Part shown: piece after piece, positions 1-9,017 of the stretch | Numbering within the stretch: the stretch's first letter is position 1 | Layout: each line of letters starts with the position of its first letter | NCBI RefSeq assembly: GCF_001982635.1 | Contig: NZ_MKFI01000001.1 | Location: 612,774 to 676,773, forward strand | Source of the DNA: Bradyrhizobium mercantei | GTDB lineage: Bacteria; Pseudomonadota; Alphaproteobacteria; Rhizobiales; Xanthobacteraceae | DNA: 64,000 nucleotides | Direction: 5' to 3' | Translations under genes and position numbers: made by a program | The notes under the pieces: model-generated | What the model saw: the letters and a program-made list of their open reading frames with translations, nothing else | Database searches by the model: none | Told to the model about the DNA's origin: nothing

Positions 1-34
1 AGACTTGGACCTGGCCTTTTTGGGCCTTGGACAT
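1..34 (-). CDS. 5' end of an unidentified gene leaving the window
   Basis: On the minus strand an ATG at 34 opens a frame that stays open to the window edge and reads MSKAQKGQVQV (11 residues seen). It would be divergent from the TetR gene at 256, the usual arrangement for a TetR target. Too little is visible to name a product, and the tract is compositionally simple (repeated GGCC/TTTT), so it may be non-coding. Confidence 0.3.
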   Translation of the reverse strand, partial: MSKAQKGQVQV

Positions 35-143
35 GGGCTTTGGCCTTTTGGGCCGCATTGTTGACCCCGCCTCCGCGGCTCGCAAGGGCGTTCGCGGAAC
101 AGGCGGCGGTGGTGTGCCAGAGTGTCGTCCCGCGATCTGCGGA

Positions 144-190
144 TTGACATTTCCGGCTCTTCAAACGATAGTTTCATACAAATGTTTGAA
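144..190 (+). promoter_or_regulatory. Promoter and candidate operator of the TetR gene
   Basis: A -35 TTGACA (144-149) and a -10-like GATAGT (167-172) are separated by 17 bp. Overlapping them are TTCAAAC (160-166) and its inverse GTTTGAA (184-190), and a compact AAAC-gata-GTTT palindrome (163-174). An inverted repeat over the -10 of a tetR gene that may diverge from another gene fits autorepression. The motif match is seen; the regulation is inferred. Confidence 0.5.
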
Positions 191-255
191 ATGCAACTCC
201 CTGTCGTCTTCGTCATTCCCCGGCGTATCGCGGAATAACGGAAAGGCTCTCAGCC

Positions 256-945
256 ATGGCCAGCGACCACACCAGATCCGCCATTCTCGCCGCCGCCGAG
301 CGGCTCTACGCCGACCGCGGCTTCGGCGACGTCACGCTGCGCGACATCGTCGCGGAGGCGAACGTCAACCTCGCGGCGGTGAATTACCACTTCGGCTCCA
401 AGGACGAATTGATCGCGGAGCTGTTCGTTACCCGCAGCATCCAGACCAACCGCGAGCGTCTCAATGAATTGCGGGCGGCCGAGGAAAAGGGCGGCGGACG
501 CGCCGCGATCGAAGACATCATGCGTGCCCTCGTCGGCCCCACTCTGCGCGGCTGCCTCGGGCCGGATCGGGAAGGCTCGACCGCGGCGCGCTTCATGATC
601 CGCGCCTCGATCGAATCCGTGCCGCCGATCCGCCGCATCAAGAACCGCGAGGTCGATCATCTGCGCAAATTCGCTGCGGCGATGCGCCGCGCGATGCCCG
701 GCCGGGACGATACCGAGCTGTATTGGGGCCTGCATTTCGCGCTGGCGATGGCGCACCACACCATCCGCGAGAAGGAGCGCCTGCTGCGGCTGTCGGAAGG
801 CAAATGCAACCTCGACGACGTCCGCGCCATCATCGATCGCGTGGTCACGGTCTCGGTGATGGCGCTGACGATGGGCGACGTGCCGAGCAAGCCGGCGGTG
901 CGGCCGACCTTGGTGCACGGCCGGCTGACGCGGCAGGATTTGTGA
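256..945 (+). CDS. TetR/AcrR family transcriptional regulator
   Basis: A 229-residue protein with an N-terminal TetR DNA-binding domain (residues about 8-55): helix 1 around AILAAAERLYADRGF, then the turn helices TLRDIVAEANVNLAAVNYHF followed by GSKDELI. The ligand domain (60-200) is helical and too variable to give a ligand. Length is normal for the family. A promoter with an overlapping inverted repeat lies about 70 bp upstream and a possible divergent gene begins at 34, so it probably represses itself and that neighbour. It converges on ridA, with a hairpin between them. Confidence 0.9.
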   Translation: MASDHTRSAILAAAERLYADRGFGDVTLRDIVAEANVNLAAVNYHFGSKDELIAELFVTRSIQTNRERLNELRAAEEKGGGRAAIEDIMRALVGPTLRGCLGPDREGSTAARFMIRASIESVPPIRRIKNREVDHLRKFAAAMRRAMPGRDDTELYWGLHFALAMAHHTIREKERLLRLSEGKCNLDDVRAIIDRVVTVSVMALTMGDVPSKPAVRPTLVHGRLTRQDL

Positions 946-964
946 GCGCCTCTCCTTAAGGCGC
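946..964. terminator. Bidirectional hairpin between tetR and ridA
   Basis: Immediately after the TGA of the TetR gene, GCGCCT (946-951) and AGGCGC (959-964) form a 6-bp stem with a 7-nt loop. It fills the 20-bp gap between two convergent genes. There is no clear T-run, so it may be a weak or shared terminator. Confidence 0.4.
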
Positions 965-965
965 C

Positions 966-1361
966 CTACACCATCGCGATGCAGTCGATCTCGATGTCGA
1001 ACGGCCCGGTCCATTCCGGGATGCAGACGAAGATCCGCGCCGGCAGATCATCCGCGAAGTATTTTCTGTAGATCGTATTGAAGGTCGCGAAGTGTTTCGC
1101 CGAGGTGCAGAAGATGTTGCACTTCATCACATTGTCGAACGAGGCGCCGGCCGCTTCCAGGCACTGCTTCAGTTGCTCCATGACCAGCTCGCTCTGCCGC
1201 TCGATCGAGGCGCCTGCGGCGATTTCGCCGGTTGCGGGATCGAACGGCGGCAGGCCGGAGACGAAGATCATATTGCCGGCGCGCGTGACTGCCGACGCCG
1301 GCGCCTTCCAGCGCTCCAGCCATCTCGAGATCGGTTCGACGCGGATCACTTCCCGTTTCAT
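966..1361 (-). CDS. ridA: RidA/YjgF family enamine/imine deaminase
   Basis: A 131-residue protein of the RidA (YjgF/YER057c/UK114) family, small trimeric proteins that hydrolyse reactive enamines and imines. Visible family features are the FVSGLPPFDP segment, the central ERQSELVMEQLKQCLEAAG helix and the C-terminal ARIFVCIPEW strand carrying the conserved Arg. The ATG at 1361 is chosen because an AAGGTG Shine-Dalgarno lies 7 nt upstream; a GTG three codons earlier is possible. The canonical C-terminal glutamate region reads FDIEIDCIAMV, so substrate use may differ from classical RidA. No operon partner is evident. Confidence 0.85.
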   Translation of the reverse strand: MKREVIRVEPISRWLERWKAPASAVTRAGNMIFVSGLPPFDPATGEIAAGASIERQSELVMEQLKQCLEAAGASFDNVMKCNIFCTSAKHFATFNTIYRKYFADDLPARIFVCIPEWTGPFDIEIDCIAMV

Positions 1362-1461
1362 GATTGGCACCTTCGATGAGAGATCGATGGCGCCAATCTA
1401 GCAGGCGGATGTCAATGATGGTTCGATGACGATCGAAGTATAGTGGGCCACCTGGCTCTAT

Positions 1462-1572
1462 CCCCGTCATCCTGAGGAGGCCGCGCAGCGGCCGTCTCGA
1501 AGGATCGACGGCCACCAGCCGGGCCGTTCATCCTTCGAGGCTCGCAAGAGCTCGCACCTCAGGATGACGGGG
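1462..1572. repeat. Nested intergenic palindrome
   Basis: CCCCGTCATCCTGAGG (1462-1477) is answered by its exact inverse at 1557-1572. Inside it, CTCGAAGGAT (1496-1505) pairs with ATCCTTCGAG (1530-1539). The two nested stems would fold into one long hairpin. Elements with these end sequences are, to my knowledge, dispersed in Bradyrhizobium-type intergenic regions. It sits between ridA and the CoA-transferase gene, both of which read leftward. Confidence 0.75.
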
Positions 1573-1608
1573 CGGCAGACCGGAATCGACCGCCGCCTCG
1601 GGGCAGGC

Positions 1609-2835
1609 CTACAGAATCCCTTGCGCCTTCAGGCCTTCGACCTTGGCCTCGTCATAGCCGATGGTGGCCAGCACGTCCTTGGTGTCGGCGCCGAGCAGCG
1701 GCGGGGCGCGGTATTCGGTGATCGGGGTGCCCGAGAAGGTCAGCGCATTGCGGATCAGCGACAGGTTCGGCTCGAAGGGATGATCGACCTTGACCCGCAT
1801 GCCGCGCGACTGCACGTGCGGATCGCTGAACACCTGCTCGAAATTGTTGATCGGGCCGGACGGCACGCCGGCCTCCTCCAGCTTCTCCAGCCAGTAGGCC
1901 ACCGGATGCTTCAGGAACAGGCCCGCGAAGATCGCCATGATCTCCTTGCCGTGCACGACGCGGTCGTTGTTCTTGACGAAGCGCTTGTCGTTGGCGAGCT
2001 CGGGTTCGCCGAGCACCGCGCAGGTGCGCTGGAACTGGCCGTCATTGCCGACCACCAGCATCAGCTCGCCGTCGGTGCAGCGGAACACGCCGGCCGGCAT
2101 GCCGCCATTGCCCCAGGTGCCGCGGCGCGGCGGCATCTTGCCGTTGACGAGGTAGATCTGCAGCCAGTGCGACAGCGAGGCGATCACGGTGTCGAACAGG
2201 CAGACGTCGATGTGCTGCCCCTCCCCGTTGTTGGCGTCGCGGTGGTAGAGCGCCGAGAGGATGCCGATCGAGGTGTTCATGCCGGTCATGTAGTCGACGA
2301 TCGACGGGCCGACCTTCATCGGGCCCTCGCCGGGCTCGCCGTCGATATGGCCGGTGACGCTCATCAAACCGCCCATCGCCTGCAGGATGGCGTCGTAACC
2401 GGCGCGCGGCGCGTAAGGCCCGGTCTGGCCGAAACCGGTCACCGAGCAATAGATGATGCCGGGGTTGATCTTCTTGATGGTCTCGTAATCGAGGCCGTAG
2501 CGCTTGAGGTCGCCGACCTTGTAGTTCTCCATCATCACGTCGGCCGTCTTGGCGAGCTCGCGGATGATCTCCTGCCCTTCGGGCTTGGCGATATTGACGG
2601 TGACCGATTTCTTGTTGCGGTTGGCGCAGAGGTAGAACGAATTGTTGTTGTTCGCCTTGCCCTCGGGATCGGGGAGATAGGGCGGACCAAAGGCACGGGC
2701 GTCGTCGCCGCCGCCGGGCCGTTCGATCTTGATCACGTCGGCACCGAGATCCGCCAGCATCTGGGCCGACAGCGGGCCCGCGAGCACCCGTGTCAGGTCG
2801 AGAATCTTGATGCCCGAGAGTGGCAGAGCCGACAT
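1609..2835 (-). CDS. CaiB/BaiF family (class III) CoA-transferase
   Basis: A 408-residue type III CoA-transferase, which moves CoA between carboxylic acids through a covalent aspartyl-CoA anhydride. The N-terminus SGIKILDLTRVLAGP and the segment GADVIKIERP are family signatures. The candidate catalytic aspartate is Asp181 in PSIVDYMTG. The C-terminal SGPINNFEQVF segment is also typical. Length matches family members. The ATG at 2835 has a GGAGG about 8 nt upstream. The acid substrate cannot be read from sequence. No pathway neighbours accompany it. Confidence 0.9.
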   Translation of the reverse strand: MSALPLSGIKILDLTRVLAGPLSAQMLADLGADVIKIERPGGGDDARAFGPPYLPDPEGKANNNNSFYLCANRNKKSVTVNIAKPEGQEIIRELAKTADVMMENYKVGDLKRYGLDYETIKKINPGIIYCSVTGFGQTGPYAPRAGYDAILQAMGGLMSVTGHIDGEPGEGPMKVGPSIVDYMTGMNTSIGILSALYHRDANNGEGQHIDVCLFDTVIASLSHWLQIYLVNGKMPPRRGTWGNGGMPAGVFRCTDGELMLVVGNDGQFQRTCAVLGEPELANDKRFVKNNDRVVHGKEIMAIFAGLFLKHPVAYWLEKLEEAGVPSGPINNFEQVFSDPHVQSRGMRVKVDHPFEPNLSLIRNALTFSGTPITEYRAPPLLGADTKDVLATIGYDEAKVEGLKAQGIL

Positions 2836-3131
2836 GAAGCGTTCCTCCGATATCTTGCTAAATCTTGATTATCCGGCGCGGGACGGGTGTCTTTGCCCGT
2901 GTCCTGGACGCGCCAGAGCCTGCCGATACACCATTTTGGCGCCGCGAGCACTGCGTTGTCGGCATGAAGCCATCCGCGGACGGCCTATGTGCGGCGCACC
3001 GGGGGATCTGGCCGGAACCCGACCGCGCGGTCGCGCGCCCGGCTCCGATTGCCGCCGCGCGAAATTGTGAAGATGGCCGACACCGATTTGTCCCGGCGCC
3101 AGCGGTATTCTGCCGCGACGAGGAGGACACC

Positions 3132-3380
3132 ATGCGAATGATCACAAGAGCCGGGCTGCTGCTGACGCTGGTTGCGGCCGCGATGCCGCCGGCGGATGCG
3201 CGCGGCGGCCACGGCCATGGCGGCGGGCACAGTCACGGCATGCATGCCGGGGGCGCAATGCACGGCGGCGGATTAGCCGATGACAAGCGGCACGGCGACG
3301 ATCCCTACGCCAAGGCGGCCTCCGACGAAGAGGACCGCCTGCTCAACAGCAAGCTGAAGAGCATCTGCCGGGGTTGCTAA
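3132..3380 (+). CDS. Small exported His/Gly-rich protein
   Basis: An 82-residue protein beginning at an ATG preceded by GAGGAGGACACC, a strong ribosome site that decides this start over longer readings. Residues 1-23 form a signal peptide ending PPADA. Residues 25-47 are a His/Gly/Met tract (GGHGHGGGHSHGMHAGG) of the kind that binds Ni, Cu or Zn. The C-terminal third is acidic and ends with a Cys pair (SICRGC). I do not recognise a named family. A periplasmic metal-buffering role is an inference from composition. It converges on nasA with a 13-bp gap. Confidence 0.6.
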   Translation: MRMITRAGLLLTLVAAAMPPADARGGHGHGGGHSHGMHAGGAMHGGGLADDKRHGDDPYAKAASDEEDRLLNSKLKSICRGC

Positions 3381-3393
3381 CTCGTTCGAGACC

Positions 3394-6060
3394 CTAGGAC
3401 GCGATCGCCGCCTGCCGCGGCTGCGCGGTGGCGCCGATCAGCTTGCCGATCTCGGGCTTGCAGCCGCCGCAATTGGTGCCGGCCTTCAGGCAGCGGCCGA
3501 TCGCCTCGACGCTGTCGGCGCCCTTTTTGATCTCGGCGGTGATCTGGTGCCGTCCGATGCTGAAGCAGGAGCAGACGATCGGGCCGACATCCTCGCCCGC
3601 GCCGAACGGCCGTCCCGCGAGCAGCGCCATCCGCGCATTGGCCGACAATTGCTGTTCGGCGAACAGCCCGGTCAGCCAGGCCCGCGACGGCAGCGTGTGA
3701 TCGGGCGCGATGAACACGCAGCCTTCGAGCCGGCCATCGCGCACCGCCGCGTAGCGGAAACGCCCCGCCGCCGGATCGCGATAGGCGATCCATTCGATCT
3801 CGACGCCGTCGAGGCCGAGCTGCGTCCGCGCCCAGTCGCGCCAGCTCTCCGGACGGACGTCGAGCGCAAGCTCCAGCCGCGTGCAATCGCCGGCCTTGCC
3901 GTACACCCAATAGCCGGACGCCGGACGCTTGATCGTGTCGCGGCTCAGGATGAAGGCGTGCCATTTCGGCGCGTAAGGATCGGCCTTGACCGGCGTGTGC
4001 TTGGATTCCGGCTGGCCGGACAGCGGATCGACCGCCGGATTGACCAGCGCGTTGACACGCCCCTCGCCGGCAAACTCCTCGTTCCAGTGCATCGGCACGA
4101 ACACGCAGCCGCGGCGCTGGTCGGCGCTGACCACGACGCGCGCGATCATCTCACCCCAGCCGGAGGTCAGCCGCGCCAGCCCTTCGTTTTGCAGGCCGGC
4201 CTGCCGCGCATCTTCGGGGTGGAACTCGGCATAGGGCTCGAACACATGCGACAGCAGCCGCCCGGTCTTCCCGGTCCGGGTCATGGTGTGCCACTGATCG
4301 CGGACGCGGCCGGTGTTGAGCACCAGCGGAAAGTCGCGGCTGGTCGCGTTGCGCGCCGCGCGCGGCGCGACCGGCACGAAGCGCGCCTTGCGGTCGGGCG
4401 TGAAGAATGTCTGGCTCTCGAACATCCGCGGCGTGCCGGCCGGATGCTCCGACGTCACCGGCCACTGCACCGGCGCCAGCGCGTCATAGGCGCCGTCGTC
4501 GAGCGCAGCCAGCGCCGAGATATCGAAATCGCGCCGGCCGGCATTCTCGAAGCCCGACAGTTCGGCGTGCTCGCGGAACACCTCCGCGGCTGACGCGTAG
4601 TCGAAACCGGAATATCCCATGCGCTGCGCGACGTCGCAGATGATGCGCCAGTCGGCGCGCGCCTCGCCGGGCGCTGCGAGGAATGGCCGCTGCCGCGAGA
4701 TCCGCCGTTCGGAATTGGTGACTGTGCCGTCCTTCTCGCCCCACGCCAGCGCCGGCAGCAGCACGTCGGCATGGCGGGTGGTGTCGGTGTCGCGCATGCA
4801 ATCCGTCACCACGACGAGCTCGCAGGCGTCGAGCGCGGCGCGGGCGCGATCGGCATCGGGCAGGCTCACCACCGGATTGGTCGAGATGATCCACACCGCC
4901 TTGATGCGGCCATCGGCGATCGCGTCGAACATGTCGACCGCCTTCAGCCCGCTTTTCTCCGCCATGACCGGCGCGCGCCAGAACCGCTGCACCAGCTCGC
5001 GATGCGCGGGGTTCTCGATCTCCATATGTGCGGCAAGCTGGTTGGCGAGCCCGCCGACCTCGCGACCGCCCATCGCGTTGGGCTGGCCGGTCAGCGAGAA
5101 CGGCCCCATGCCGGGACGGCCGATGCGCCCCGTCAACAGATGGCAATTGATGATGGCGTTGACCTTGTCGACGCCGCTCGACGACTGGTTGATGCCTTGC
5201 GAATACAGCGTGACGACGCGTTCGGTCCGGGTGAACCAGTCGAAGAACAGCCCGACCGCGCCTTCGGTCAGGCCGCAGGTCGCAGCGGTCTGCGCCACGG
5301 TCTGGCCACCCACCTGCTTGAGCGCGTCGACGACCCCCGTCGTGCAATTGCCGACAAAGCCGCGATCGACGGCATTGCTGCCGGCGAGGAATGCGAACAG
5401 CCCGTTGAACAGCACGCTGTCGCTGCCCGAGCGCAGCGGCAGATGCAGATCCGCGCCCTCGCAGGTCGCGGTGCGGCGCGGATCGATCACCACGATCTTG
5501 CACGCCGGGTTCTTTTCCTTTGCCGCCAGCATGCGCTGGTGCAGGATCGGATGGCACCAGGCGGCGTTGGAGCCGACCAGCACCAGGAGGTCGGCCTGCT
5601 CGAGATCCTCGTAGCAGCCCGGCACGGTGTCGCTGCCGAACGCGCGCTTGTGCCCGGCGACGCTGGACGCCATGCACAGCCGCGAATTGGTGTCGATATT
5701 GGCGGTGCCGACGAAGCCCTTGGCGAGCTTGTTGATGACGTAATAGTCCTCGGTCAAGAGCTGGCCGGAGACATAGAAGGCGACCGCGTCGGGCCCGTGC
5801 TCGCTGATGATCCGGCTAAAGCCGTCGGCGACGCGATCGAGCGCGTCGTCCCACGCGGCCGGCGCGCCGTCGACGACAGGCTCCAGCAGACGGCCGTCGA
5901 GATCGATGGTCTCGGCGAGCGCCGAGCCCTTGCTGCAGAGCCGGCCGAAATTGGCCGGATGCTGCTTGTCGCCCTCGACCCTGACCGCGCCCGCCGCGTC
6001 CTTCGACGCGATGACGCCACAGCCGACACCGCAATAGGGACACGTGGTCTTGACGGGCAT
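3394..6060 (-). CDS. nasA: Assimilatory nitrate reductase, molybdopterin catalytic subunit
   Basis: An 888-residue cytoplasmic Mo-bis-MGD enzyme reducing nitrate to nitrite. The N-terminal [4Fe-4S] motif uses Cys7, Cys10, Cys14 and Cys42. The molybdopterin oxidoreductase body follows, with the dinucleotide-binding domain around residues 600-720. A BFD-like [2Fe-2S] domain is fused at the C-terminus (Cys830, Cys832, Cys864, Cys867), as in Klebsiella-type NasA. It is the last gene of nirB-nirD-nasA, 11 bp after nirD. No separate NAD(P)H-flavin subunit gene is adjacent, so the electron donor is unresolved. Confidence 0.93.
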   Translation of the reverse strand: MPVKTTCPYCGVGCGVIASKDAAGAVRVEGDKQHPANFGRLCSKGSALAETIDLDGRLLEPVVDGAPAAWDDALDRVADGFSRIISEHGPDAVAFYVSGQLLTEDYYVINKLAKGFVGTANIDTNSRLCMASSVAGHKRAFGSDTVPGCYEDLEQADLLVLVGSNAAWCHPILHQRMLAAKEKNPACKIVVIDPRRTATCEGADLHLPLRSGSDSVLFNGLFAFLAGSNAVDRGFVGNCTTGVVDALKQVGGQTVAQTAATCGLTEGAVGLFFDWFTRTERVVTLYSQGINQSSSGVDKVNAIINCHLLTGRIGRPGMGPFSLTGQPNAMGGREVGGLANQLAAHMEIENPAHRELVQRFWRAPVMAEKSGLKAVDMFDAIADGRIKAVWIISTNPVVSLPDADRARAALDACELVVVTDCMRDTDTTRHADVLLPALAWGEKDGTVTNSERRISRQRPFLAAPGEARADWRIICDVAQRMGYSGFDYASAAEVFREHAELSGFENAGRRDFDISALAALDDGAYDALAPVQWPVTSEHPAGTPRMFESQTFFTPDRKARFVPVAPRAARNATSRDFPLVLNTGRVRDQWHTMTRTGKTGRLLSHVFEPYAEFHPEDARQAGLQNEGLARLTSGWGEMIARVVVSADQRRGCVFVPMHWNEEFAGEGRVNALVNPAVDPLSGQPESKHTPVKADPYAPKWHAFILSRDTIKRPASGYWVYGKAGDCTRLELALDVRPESWRDWARTQLGLDGVEIEWIAYRDPAAGRFRYAAVRDGRLEGCVFIAPDHTLPSRAWLTGLFAEQQLSANARMALLAGRPFGAGEDVGPIVCSCFSIGRHQITAEIKKGADSVEAIGRCLKAGTNCGGCKPEIGKLIGATAQPRQAAIAS

Positions 6061-6071
6061 TGCCTGACCGC

Positions 6072-6401
6072 TCAGCTCACCGCCGCCGCCTGCCGCACCG
6101 ACAGCCAGACAATGCCGTTCTCGACCTTGGCCGGATGAGTATGCGTGCAGCCTTCATCGGGTGCGACCGCCTGCCCGCTCGCAAGCTCGATGACGAAGTT
6201 GTGCAGCGGACAGGTCACGCGCTTGTTGTGCACGATGCCCTGCGACAGCGGCCCGCCCTTGTGCGGGCAGCGGTCGTCGAGCGCGAACACCTCGTCGCTC
6301 TCGGTGCGGAACACCGCGATGTTGCCGCCCGGCGTGCGCACCACGCGCGAGCCGAGCCGCGGAATGTCGGCGAGTGCGCCGATTTCGATCCACTGGGTCA
6401 T
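6072..6401 (-). CDS. nirD: Assimilatory nitrite reductase small subunit
   Basis: A 109-residue Rieske-like NirD. The motif DDRCPHKGGPL (around residues 42-52) followed by TCPLHNFVIEL (63-73) has the Cys-His...Cys-x2-His arrangement of Rieske domains. Some NirD proteins lack the cluster, but here all four candidate ligands are present. The ATG overlaps the nirB stop as ATGA (6398-6401), so the two subunits are translationally coupled. It works with NirB in the NADH-dependent six-electron reduction of nitrite to ammonium. Confidence 0.92.
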   Translation of the reverse strand: MTQWIEIGALADIPRLGSRVVRTPGGNIAVFRTESDEVFALDDRCPHKGGPLSQGIVHNKRVTCPLHNFVIELASGQAVAPDEGCTHTHPAKVENGIVWLSVRQAAAVS

Positions 6402-8857
6402 GCGAGCTCCAATTCGGCGAGAGGCGCGAACTCGTTGCGATCGACGCCGTGGCTGGCGCGCTCGGCCCACGGATCGGTCTGCGCGAACTGCTGCGAATAG
6501 GCAAAGCGGGCGAACAGCGCCTTGCGGTTGGCGACGTCGTCGACCACCCGCTTCCTGATCTGCTCGAGACCGACACGGTCGCACCATTTGTACATGCGCT
6601 CGAGATACCAGCCCTCCTCGCGATAGAGCTGGGTCAACGCCACGATCACCTCGAGGCACTCGTCCTCGGTCTCGACCTTGGTCAGGAACTCGGTGCCCTT
6701 GATATGCAGGCCCGCGGCGCCGGCAAAATGGATCTCGTAGCCGGAATCGACGCAGACCACGCCGACGTCCTTGCAGGTCGCCTCCGCGCAGTTGCGCGGG
6801 CAGCCGGAGACGCCGAGCTTGACCTTGGCCGGCGTCCACGAACCCCACATGAACTTCTCGAGCTTGACGCCGAGGCCAGTGGAATCCTGGGTGCCGAACC
6901 GGCACCATTCCGAGCCGACGCAGGTCTTCACCGTGCGCAGGCCCTTGGCGTAAGCGTGGCCCGACACCATGCCGGCGTCGTTGAGATCGGCCCACACCGC
7001 CGGCAGGTCCTCCTTCTTGACGCCGAGCAGGTCGATGCGCTGGCCGCCGGTGACCTTCACCGTCGGGATGTTGAACTTCTCGGCGACGTCGGCGATGGCG
7101 CGCAGCTCGCTCGGCGTGGTGACGCCGCCCCACATCCGCGGCACCACCGAATAGGTGCCGTCCTTCTGGATGTTGGCGTGGACGCGCTCGTTGATGAAGC
7201 GCGACTGCTGGTCGTCGCGGTATTCGCCCGGCCAGGTCGCGAGCAGATAGTAGTTCAGCGCCGGACGGCAGGAATGGCAGCCGTTCAGCGTCTTCCACTC
7301 CATGAAGCGCATCACCGCCGGAATGGTCTTGAGCTGCTGCTCGACGATGACGCGTCGGACGTCGTCGTGGCTGTGATCGGTGCACTTGCACAGCGGCTTG
7401 ACCTTCGGCGCCGCCGAATAGTCGCCGCCGAGGGTGAACGCCAGCACCTGCTCGACCAGGCCGGTGCAGGAGCCGCAGGACGACGACGCCTTGGTATGGG
7501 CGCGCACGTCGTCGAGCGTGAACAGCTTCTTCTCGGAGATCGCCTTGACGATCGCGCCCTTGCAGACGCCGTTGCAGCCGCAGATCTCGGTCTCGTCGCT
7601 CATCGCGGCGACCGAGTTCTGGCCGCTGACGCCGCCATCGCCGAGATTGGCGGCGCCGAATACCAGGCGCTCGCGCATATGCGAGACGTCGGTGCCGTCG
7701 CGCAGATGCTGGAAGTACCAGGGGCCGTCGATCGTGTCGCCATAAAGCACCGCGCCGACGATCTTCTTGTCCTTCAGGATGATGCGCTTGTAGACGCCGC
7801 GGTTGGCGTCCTGCAGCACGATCTCCTCCTTGTCCGGCCCCGGCGCGAAGTCGCCGGCCGAGAACAGGTCGATGCCGGTGACCTTCAGCTTGGTCGAGGT
7901 GACCGAGCCGTCGTAGGTGGCGAAACCCTTCATCGCGAGGTGGTTGGCGCAGACCTTGGCCTGGTCGAACAGCGGCGCAACGAGACCATAGGTCTGGCGG
8001 CGGTGCTGCACGCATTCGCCAACCGCGTAGATGCGGCCGTCATAGGTCTGCATGGTGTCGGAGACGACGATGCCGCGCTCACAATAAAGGCCAGCCTTCT
8101 TGGCGAGCTCGAAGTTCGGGCGGATGCCGACCGCCATCACCACGAGATCGGCCGGCAGCTCGGTGCCGTCGCCGAAGCGCACACCGGTGACGCGGTCCTC
8201 GCCCAGGATGGCCTGGGTCTGCGCCGGCATCTTGAACACCATGCCGCGCTCTTCCAGCGACTTGCGCAGCAGGCCGCCGGCGACCGGGTCGAGCTGGCGC
8301 TCCATCAAGGTGTCGAGCAGATGCACGACCGTGACGTTCATACCGCGCTTCATCAGCCCGTTGGCGGCTTCGAGGCCGAGCAGGCCGCCGCCGATCACGA
8401 CTGCGTTGCGATAGTCGGTCGAGGCCTTGATCATGCGATCGACATCATAGATGTCGCGGAAGCCGATCACGCCCGGCAGGTCCTTGCCCGGCAGCGGCAG
8501 CATGATCGGGTTCGAGCCGGTCGCGATCAGCAGGCGGTCATAGGGAACGCGTTCGCCGGCCTCGGTGACGACCTCACAGGTGCGGCGATCGATCATCGAG
8601 ATCGTCTCGCCCTTGCGCAGCGTGATGTTGTTGTCCTCGTACCAGTCGACGGTGTTGAGCATGATGTCGTCGACGGTCTTCTCGCCGGCGAGCACCGGCG
8701 ACAGCAGGATGCGGTTGTAGTTGCCGTAGGGTTCGGAGCCGAACACCGTGATGTCGTAGAGATCGGGCGCGCGCTCGAGCAGCGCCTCGACCGTCCGGAT
8801 GCCGGCCATCCCGTTGCCGATCACCACGAGCTTCTGCTTGATCACCTTGTCGAGCAT
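6398..8857 (-). CDS. nirB: NADH-dependent nitrite reductase large subunit
   Basis: An 819-residue NirB with domains in the usual order. There is an FAD site (GNGMAG, 14-19), an NAD site (GGGLLG, 156-161), BFD-type cysteines (Cys426, Cys428, Cys432, Cys461, Cys464), and the C-terminal nitrite/sulfite reductase part with siroheme/[4Fe-4S] cysteines 646, 652, 686 and 690. The ATG at 8857 is preceded by GAAAGGCAG. Longer in-frame readings lack a ribosome site. First gene of nirB-nirD-nasA. A near-consensus sigma-54 promoter lies about 145 bp upstream. Confidence 0.95.
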   Translation of the reverse strand: MLDKVIKQKLVVIGNGMAGIRTVEALLERAPDLYDITVFGSEPYGNYNRILLSPVLAGEKTVDDIMLNTVDWYEDNNITLRKGETISMIDRRTCEVVTEAGERVPYDRLLIATGSNPIMLPLPGKDLPGVIGFRDIYDVDRMIKASTDYRNAVVIGGGLLGLEAANGLMKRGMNVTVVHLLDTLMERQLDPVAGGLLRKSLEERGMVFKMPAQTQAILGEDRVTGVRFGDGTELPADLVVMAVGIRPNFELAKKAGLYCERGIVVSDTMQTYDGRIYAVGECVQHRRQTYGLVAPLFDQAKVCANHLAMKGFATYDGSVTSTKLKVTGIDLFSAGDFAPGPDKEEIVLQDANRGVYKRIILKDKKIVGAVLYGDTIDGPWYFQHLRDGTDVSHMRERLVFGAANLGDGGVSGQNSVAAMSDETEICGCNGVCKGAIVKAISEKKLFTLDDVRAHTKASSSCGSCTGLVEQVLAFTLGGDYSAAPKVKPLCKCTDHSHDDVRRVIVEQQLKTIPAVMRFMEWKTLNGCHSCRPALNYYLLATWPGEYRDDQQSRFINERVHANIQKDGTYSVVPRMWGGVTTPSELRAIADVAEKFNIPTVKVTGGQRIDLLGVKKEDLPAVWADLNDAGMVSGHAYAKGLRTVKTCVGSEWCRFGTQDSTGLGVKLEKFMWGSWTPAKVKLGVSGCPRNCAEATCKDVGVVCVDSGYEIHFAGAAGLHIKGTEFLTKVETEDECLEVIVALTQLYREEGWYLERMYKWCDRVGLEQIRKRVVDDVANRKALFARFAYSQQFAQTDPWAERASHGVDRNEFAPLAELELA

Positions 8858-9002
8858 GGTCTGCCTTTCAATTCCGACGGCGATGCCCAGCGACGCGACA
8901 CGCGTCGTTGATCGACACCGATAAAGGTTGGAGTTGTAGGAAGCCCATCCGCGGGCGCAGACCGTCCTCAATGACGATCGATGTTCCGTTAATGACTGAT
9001 AT

Positions 9003-9017
9003 TCAAAACGCGTGCCA
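9003..9017 (-). promoter_or_regulatory. Sigma-54-like promoter facing nirB
   Basis: Read on the minus strand: TGGCACGCGTTTTGA. The GG at -24 and the full TGGCACG block match the RpoN consensus. Ten bases later the -12 element reads GA instead of GC. The expected start would give a nirB leader of about 130 nt. The imperfect -12 dinucleotide lowers confidence. Confidence 0.4.

Noticed and set aside
27..467. Long plus-strand frame covering the TetR promoter and gene start
   Set aside because: It overlaps tetR in another frame, is Arg-rich in the overlap and includes the promoter and operator; no family features.
1564..2868. Long plus-strand frame antisense to the CoA-transferase gene
   Set aside because: Composition rich in Asp, His, Arg and Leu typical of antisense shadows in GC-rich DNA; the minus-strand frame has full CaiB homology.
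3394..6060. Considered a periplasmic NapA or formate dehydrogenase identity for the molybdoenzyme
   Set aside because: No Tat leader, C-terminal BFD-type cysteines and linkage to nirBD fit the assimilatory enzyme.
6374..8911. 845-codon plus-strand frame antisense to nirB
   Set aside because: No domain signatures; mirrors nirB codon positions. NirB on the opposite strand is unmistakable.
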